Of a stretch of 64,000 nucleotides of DNA, positions 61,074 to 64,000 are shown in pieces (positions within the stretch are counted from its first letter, which is position 1; the number at the start of each line of letters is the position of its first letter). Location: NCBI RefSeq assembly GCF_007828215.1, contig NZ_VIUE01000006.1, positions 62,001 to 126,000 of the forward strand. Direction: 5' to 3'. Made by a program: the position numbers and the translations under genes. Origin of the DNA: Pseudomonas sp. SJZ074 (lineage in GTDB: Bacteria > Pseudomonadota > Gammaproteobacteria > Pseudomonadales > Pseudomonadaceae). The notes beneath the pieces were generated by a model. That model did no database searches and was not told the origin of the DNA. It saw nothing but the letters and a program-made list of their open reading frames with translations.

Positions 61074-61104
61074 AGAAAAGCAACAACCCGCCGAGACGGG
61101 TTGT
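61074..61104 (-). terminator. Intrinsic terminator of the DUF3077-like gene
   Basis: ACAACCCG and CGGGTTGT form a perfect 8-base stem around CCGAGA; read on the minus strand the hairpin is followed by TTGCTTTTC. It lies 16 bases after the stop of the minus-strand gene. The stretch 60827-61073 holds nothing recognisable. Confidence 0.75.
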
Positions 61105-61120
61105 ATGTCTAGAACCGCAA

Positions 61121-61411
61121 CTATCCCTCAGATGCCTCCATCCCCCGTACCTCAATTACCCGAAACACATCGCTCACATCCTGAACCAGAATCCGAGCAA
61201 TGTTGGTGACTGTATTTACGTCGTTTTCGGCATAGTCGGGCAGGGTGGTGCAGGCCATGAGACTGAGATACTTGAGGACGGCTTCGAGACGTTCGTTCAG
61301 GCAGCTGTGGAGTTCAGTCAGTGGGGCATTGGCATCAATGAGAAGGATGGGATGTTCGGTGGCGAAGTGAGACATGGGGGTGAAGTGGTTGAGCGTGTGT
61401 TGAGTTGTCAT
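61121..61411 (-). CDS. Small DUF3077-like protein
   Basis: A 96-residue protein (start ATG at 61411, AGGA nine bases upstream). FATEHPILLIDANAPLTELH and LARILVQDV-type helices (NIARILVQDVSDVFRVIEV) resemble small Pseudomonas proteins assigned to DUF3077, of which many paralogues occur per genome. Function is unknown. The frame is open upstream to 61600, but the upstream part is the hairpin-rich leader. Confidence 0.65.
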   Translation of the reverse strand: MTTQHTLNHFTPMSHFATEHPILLIDANAPLTELHSCLNERLEAVLKYLSLMACTTLPDYAENDVNTVTNIARILVQDVSDVFRVIEVRGMEASEG

Positions 61412-61429
61412 GGTGTTAATCCTGATAAA

Positions 61430-61655
61430 AATTGGATTGCCACCGTTCTGCTGCGAAACAGGATGGGTGGCAGTTATGCGCGGGTTCGCAGACCGGAGGA
61501 TTAACACCAAGACCCGGCAGACCCGAAGGTCTCCCACGCACAACCGCCATGAAACGATGCGCAACCGAAAGCCGGCCGTACATGGCGAACAAGGTATCAA
61601 TCTTAAGGGCTGCGAAACCCTTCGCCAACTGATGTCGGCGACAGGCCAACTTTAG
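61430..61655 (-). other. Hairpin-rich leader upstream of the DUF3077-like gene
   Basis: The region contains TGCCACC/GGTGGCA (61438-61472), AGACC-CGAA-GGTCT (61519-61532) and AAGGG/CCCTT around CTGCGAAA (61605-61622); GCTGCGAAAC occurs twice (61450, 61609). This could be a structured 5' untranslated region or a small RNA. The rest of the gap to 61954 holds no gene or other signal. Confidence 0.3.
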
Positions 61656-61954
61656 GCAGTGATTTTGGTAGCCGCAACCAGGCTGTAGGAAGCTCAGGTG
61701 GATATCCTGGCGAGTGGTTCCCCCGCGCTTCGTGATGCAAGCCCATTAAAAACCGGCTGTTGCGCTATGTCTGGGGGTACGGGTTAGCAGGGTTTGGGTT
61801 GTTTCTCGGCCCAGCGAGTGCTGACTCCTTCAACTTAGACAGTTATTTCCCACAGGATTTACAGACTTCAAAATCGGTCGCGTCGCTAGCCAGCGATCAG
61901 TTCGAGACTCTCTTCAATGAGTAGATTGTTCGTATTCAGCGTCGCCGCCGACAG

Positions 61955-62284
61955 TCAGTAATCCTCCCCGCGCGCCGTCACATCCTTCTCGACACTCGGC
62001 GCATGCGGGTCGAACCCCTCGGGGAATTTGCCCTTGAGTTTCCAGGCAAAGGCTATGATTTCGGCGATGGTGAGATACAACTCCTGCGGAATACTCTCCC
62101 CCAGTTCCAGCCGGGCCAGGAGCTTCACCAGCTCGGCATTTTCATAGATCGGCACTTCACTGTCTCGGGCGATCCGCAGGATTTCCTCGGCCAGGGCTTC
62201 GTCGCCCTTGGCGGTGAGGGTCGGGGCGTGGTGGCCGTCGTATTTGAGGGCGATGGCCTGGCGGGGTTCGGTGTGGGTTGTCAT
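61955..62284 (-). CDS. FlhB C-terminal-domain paralogue (FhlB/YlqH type)
   Basis: A 109-residue protein with only the cytoplasmic FlhB domain: AIALKYDGHHAPTLTAKGDE, ARDSEVPIYENAELVKLLAR, GESIPQELYLTIAEIIAF. The NPTH autocleavage motif and the membrane helices are absent; it starts where the mature C-terminal fragment of FlhB would. ATG 62284 overlaps the stop of the upstream fliK-like gene (ATGA). It may take part in export switching or hook-length control. Confidence 0.88.
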   Translation of the reverse strand: MTTHTEPRQAIALKYDGHHAPTLTAKGDEALAEEILRIARDSEVPIYENAELVKLLARLELGESIPQELYLTIAEIIAFAWKLKGKFPEGFDPHAPSVEKDVTARGEDY

Positions 62285-63852
62285 GCGGTTTCGTCCACCC
62301 AACGTTGTTCGAGTCGGGTCTTGGGGCCTTTGGGCGGGATGCCGACATGGCAGTCCAGGTCTGTAACGTTCACGCCGCAGGTCACCAGGCGCTCGCGCAG
62401 TGCCGCCAGGTTGCGTTCGATCAGGTTTGCCGTGTAGGGCCGTTCCGCCCACAACTGGCTGGACAGGCTGCCGCTGAGCAATTGCGCCTGGACCTGCAGC
62501 GGTCCCAGCGGCTCCAGGTCGAATGCCAGCTCGACCCGCCAGAGTTGCTGCTTGGCCTCGCGTTCTTCCCGACGCTCGTTGGGTTGTTCCCGAGGCGGGG
62601 TTTCCTCCCGTTGAAACTTGACCTGCAACGGCACGATGTCCTGCAGGTTGCGCATCGGGATTTCCAGTTGCCAGGTGCTCATCAAGCGACCGTCATCGGT
62701 CAGGCCGGTTTGCTCCAGGCTTGACAGCTGGTGACTTTGCAAGCGCGATACGGCGGCGGCGGCGAGGCGCAACAGGTGTTCCAGGTCGCCTTCATCGTCC
62801 TGGCCTTTCAGCAGGCGCGAGGGTAGGGGGAAACCGGTGGGCTGCGGCTTTGCGCTGACCTGGCCGAGGGTACCCAGGGCGTTGCGCACGAAGCTGGGCA
62901 AGGCCTGGGCCAGGGTGTTGGCGGCGATGACTGCGCCGAGATTGGTGGAAGCGGGCAGGGTCGTGGTCAGTTGGGCGATCAACTTCAGCAGGTCACCCTT
63001 GAGGTCCGCGGCTACGCTCGGAGGTTGTCCGGCCAGCAGCTTGCTTTCCAGAAATACACCGCTGGCAGCCAAGGCCTGGGCCAAGCCTTTGGGCGTGCTC
63101 AATTGCTGTACATCCGGCAGGTTGGCCAGCAGGCGCGTTACCGCGGCACGCAGCTCGACGCCGGTCTCGTCCGTGGCGGGTAGCGCCTGCAGGGCACTGA
63201 TCAGGCTGTCCAACGATCCCTGGCGATTCACCTGGGTCACCAGTTGCTGGCTCACCGCCAATTGTTCCTGGCGGTTGCTCAGCGGAATGAATTTCAATGT
63301 CTGGGCATCCTGCACCTGGGCGCTCAACAGCGTGCCGATACGCAGCGGCCGGGGGCTGTCGATGTCCAGGGTGCTGCCGGCCTGGGCGGTGTTGAGCAGG
63401 CTCACCAGCGACCGATACACCGCCGGTTGCCCCGGCAATTGCGGCAACGCCTGGCTGGTAATCACCTTGCCTTGCAGCAGGGTGCCGACCGGCAGTTGCG
63501 CGGTGTCGATCCGGGTCAGGGTCGCAACGCTGGAAGCAACGGACTGTTGTACAGCGATCGCCAGGTTGCTGGCGGACGGCTGCGTCACCGCCAGGCTGGT
63601 GCCTTGTGGCAACGGCTGGGCGCTGGTGGCCTGCACCGTGGTCTGGCGACCACTTTCCAGGGTGACCTTGAGCAAGAGTTGGAAAGTCTGGTCTGCCTGC
63701 TTGAGCGACAGCACCTCGGCACTGGCCGTCTGGCCGGCAGCGATCAGGCCTTCGACCGGCGTCAGCAATTTGAGCAGCTCGCCACCAACCGCCGGCGTAC
63801 GCGTCGTTGCCGTGGGCTGGGGCAGCGGCTGGATGTTCATGTCGCCTGTCAT
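62281..63852 (-). CDS. FliK-like flagellar hook-length control protein, second copy
   Basis: A 523-residue FliK-family protein. The N-terminal part has GGELLKLLTPVEGLIAAGQT and QTFQLLLKVTLESGRQ; the C-terminal part has TSTWQLEIPM-like sequence (LMSTWQLEIPMRNLQDIVPL) and LGPLQVQAQLLSGSLSSQLW. It differs from the operonic FliK at 37490. ATG 63852 (MTGDMNIQPLPQ) matches the family N-terminus; a second ATG at 63840 is possible. It is co-transcribed with the FlhB paralogue. A TATAAT at 63905 and the window end lie beyond. Confidence 0.85.
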   Translation of the reverse strand: MTGDMNIQPLPQPTATTRTPAVGGELLKLLTPVEGLIAAGQTASAEVLSLKQADQTFQLLLKVTLESGRQTTVQATSAQPLPQGTSLAVTQPSASNLAIAVQQSVASSVATLTRIDTAQLPVGTLLQGKVITSQALPQLPGQPAVYRSLVSLLNTAQAGSTLDIDSPRPLRIGTLLSAQVQDAQTLKFIPLSNRQEQLAVSQQLVTQVNRQGSLDSLISALQALPATDETGVELRAAVTRLLANLPDVQQLSTPKGLAQALAASGVFLESKLLAGQPPSVAADLKGDLLKLIAQLTTTLPASTNLGAVIAANTLAQALPSFVRNALGTLGQVSAKPQPTGFPLPSRLLKGQDDEGDLEHLLRLAAAAVSRLQSHQLSSLEQTGLTDDGRLMSTWQLEIPMRNLQDIVPLQVKFQREETPPREQPNERREEREAKQQLWRVELAFDLEPLGPLQVQAQLLSGSLSSQLWAERPYTANLIERNLAALRERLVTCGVNVTDLDCHVGIPPKGPKTRLEQRWVDETA

Positions 63853-64000
63853 CTGCGGTCTTACCCTGGAACTAATTGAGAACGCCCCCTGGGGGCATGC
63901 CATGTATAATGCCGCCCGTCTTTCAGGGAGCGGCGAAAACCTTGCAATTGTTTGACGCAGCTCTGTGGAACAGGCCGTCAATGCATCTATGCTGCATCTC

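Noticed and set aside
63876..63910. TTGAGA and TATAAT near the right edge
   Set aside because: The TATAAT is perfect but the spacing (23 bases) is too long for a sigma-70 promoter, and the gene it would serve lies outside the window.
62837..63955. 372-codon plus-strand frame opposite the second fliK-like gene
   Set aside because: Opposite a recognised gene; Ser/Trp/Cys-rich reverse-reading composition.
63989..64000. ATGCTGCATCTC at the last bases
   Set aside because: Could be the start of a following gene, perhaps of the ccm group, but four codons are not enough to call.

Overview
The window looks like the chromosome of a Pseudomonas of the P. fluorescens complex. The evidence is the gene order fliC-flaG-fliDST-fleQSR-fliEFGHIJ-fliK-fliLMNOPQR-flhBAF-fleN-fliA-cheYZAB-motCD-parC/parP-cheW, the Pseudomonas-type regulators FleQ, FleSR, FleN and HsbA/HsbR/HptB, high GC, and REP doublets of the GTGGGAGCGGGCTTGCTCGCG kind. 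No tRNA, rRNA, CRISPR array or insertion sequence was found.

Region 1 (1-20420) is a flagellin-glycosylation-type island ending just before fliC. It opens with the 3' part of a family 2 glycosyltransferase. A near-consensus sigma-54 promoter then precedes a tightly packed run of genes: rfbF, rfbG and rfbH (CDP-4-keto-3,6-dideoxyglucose pathway), a heptose-type guanylyltransferase, a CBS/GHMP-kinase fusion, a NeuB synthase fused to a sugar isomerase-like barrel, and an acetolactate-synthase-like ThDP enzyme. Next come four methyltransferases, a LicD protein, a sugar epimerase/reductase, a 1160-residue multi-domain glycosyltransferase and a FabH-like ketoacyl synthase. The set suggests a heavily decorated, possibly branched-chain sugar built for the flagellin next door; the exact glycan cannot be read from sequence.

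Region 2 (20421-49919) holds flagellin, its cap and chaperones, the regulatory cascade FleQ, FleS/FleR, FleN and FliA, the export apparatus, MS ring, switch, hook-length control and polar placement (FlhF). Between fliJ and fliK lies hsbA-hsbR-hptB, which links flagella to the Gac/HptB network. Sigma-54 elements (GG-N10-GC) precede fleS, fliE, hsbA, fliK, fliL and flhA, and a degenerate one precedes fliD. Sigma-28 elements precede fliC and fliS.

Region 3 (50034-59081) is the chemotaxis and stator operon: cheY, cheZ, cheA, cheB, motC, motD, the polar-localisation pair parC/parP, cheW and a DUF2802 gene. CheA carries four copies of a short acidic motif in its linker that resembles CheY-docking peptides.

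Region 4 (59082-64000) is on the minus strand. An accessory segment carries a two-gene ATPase plus TOPRIM-like module, probably anti-phage, and a small DUF3077-like gene with a hairpin-rich upstream region. It separates the chemotaxis operon from an FlhB C-terminal paralogue and a second FliK-like gene. The last 150 bases hold no complete gene.
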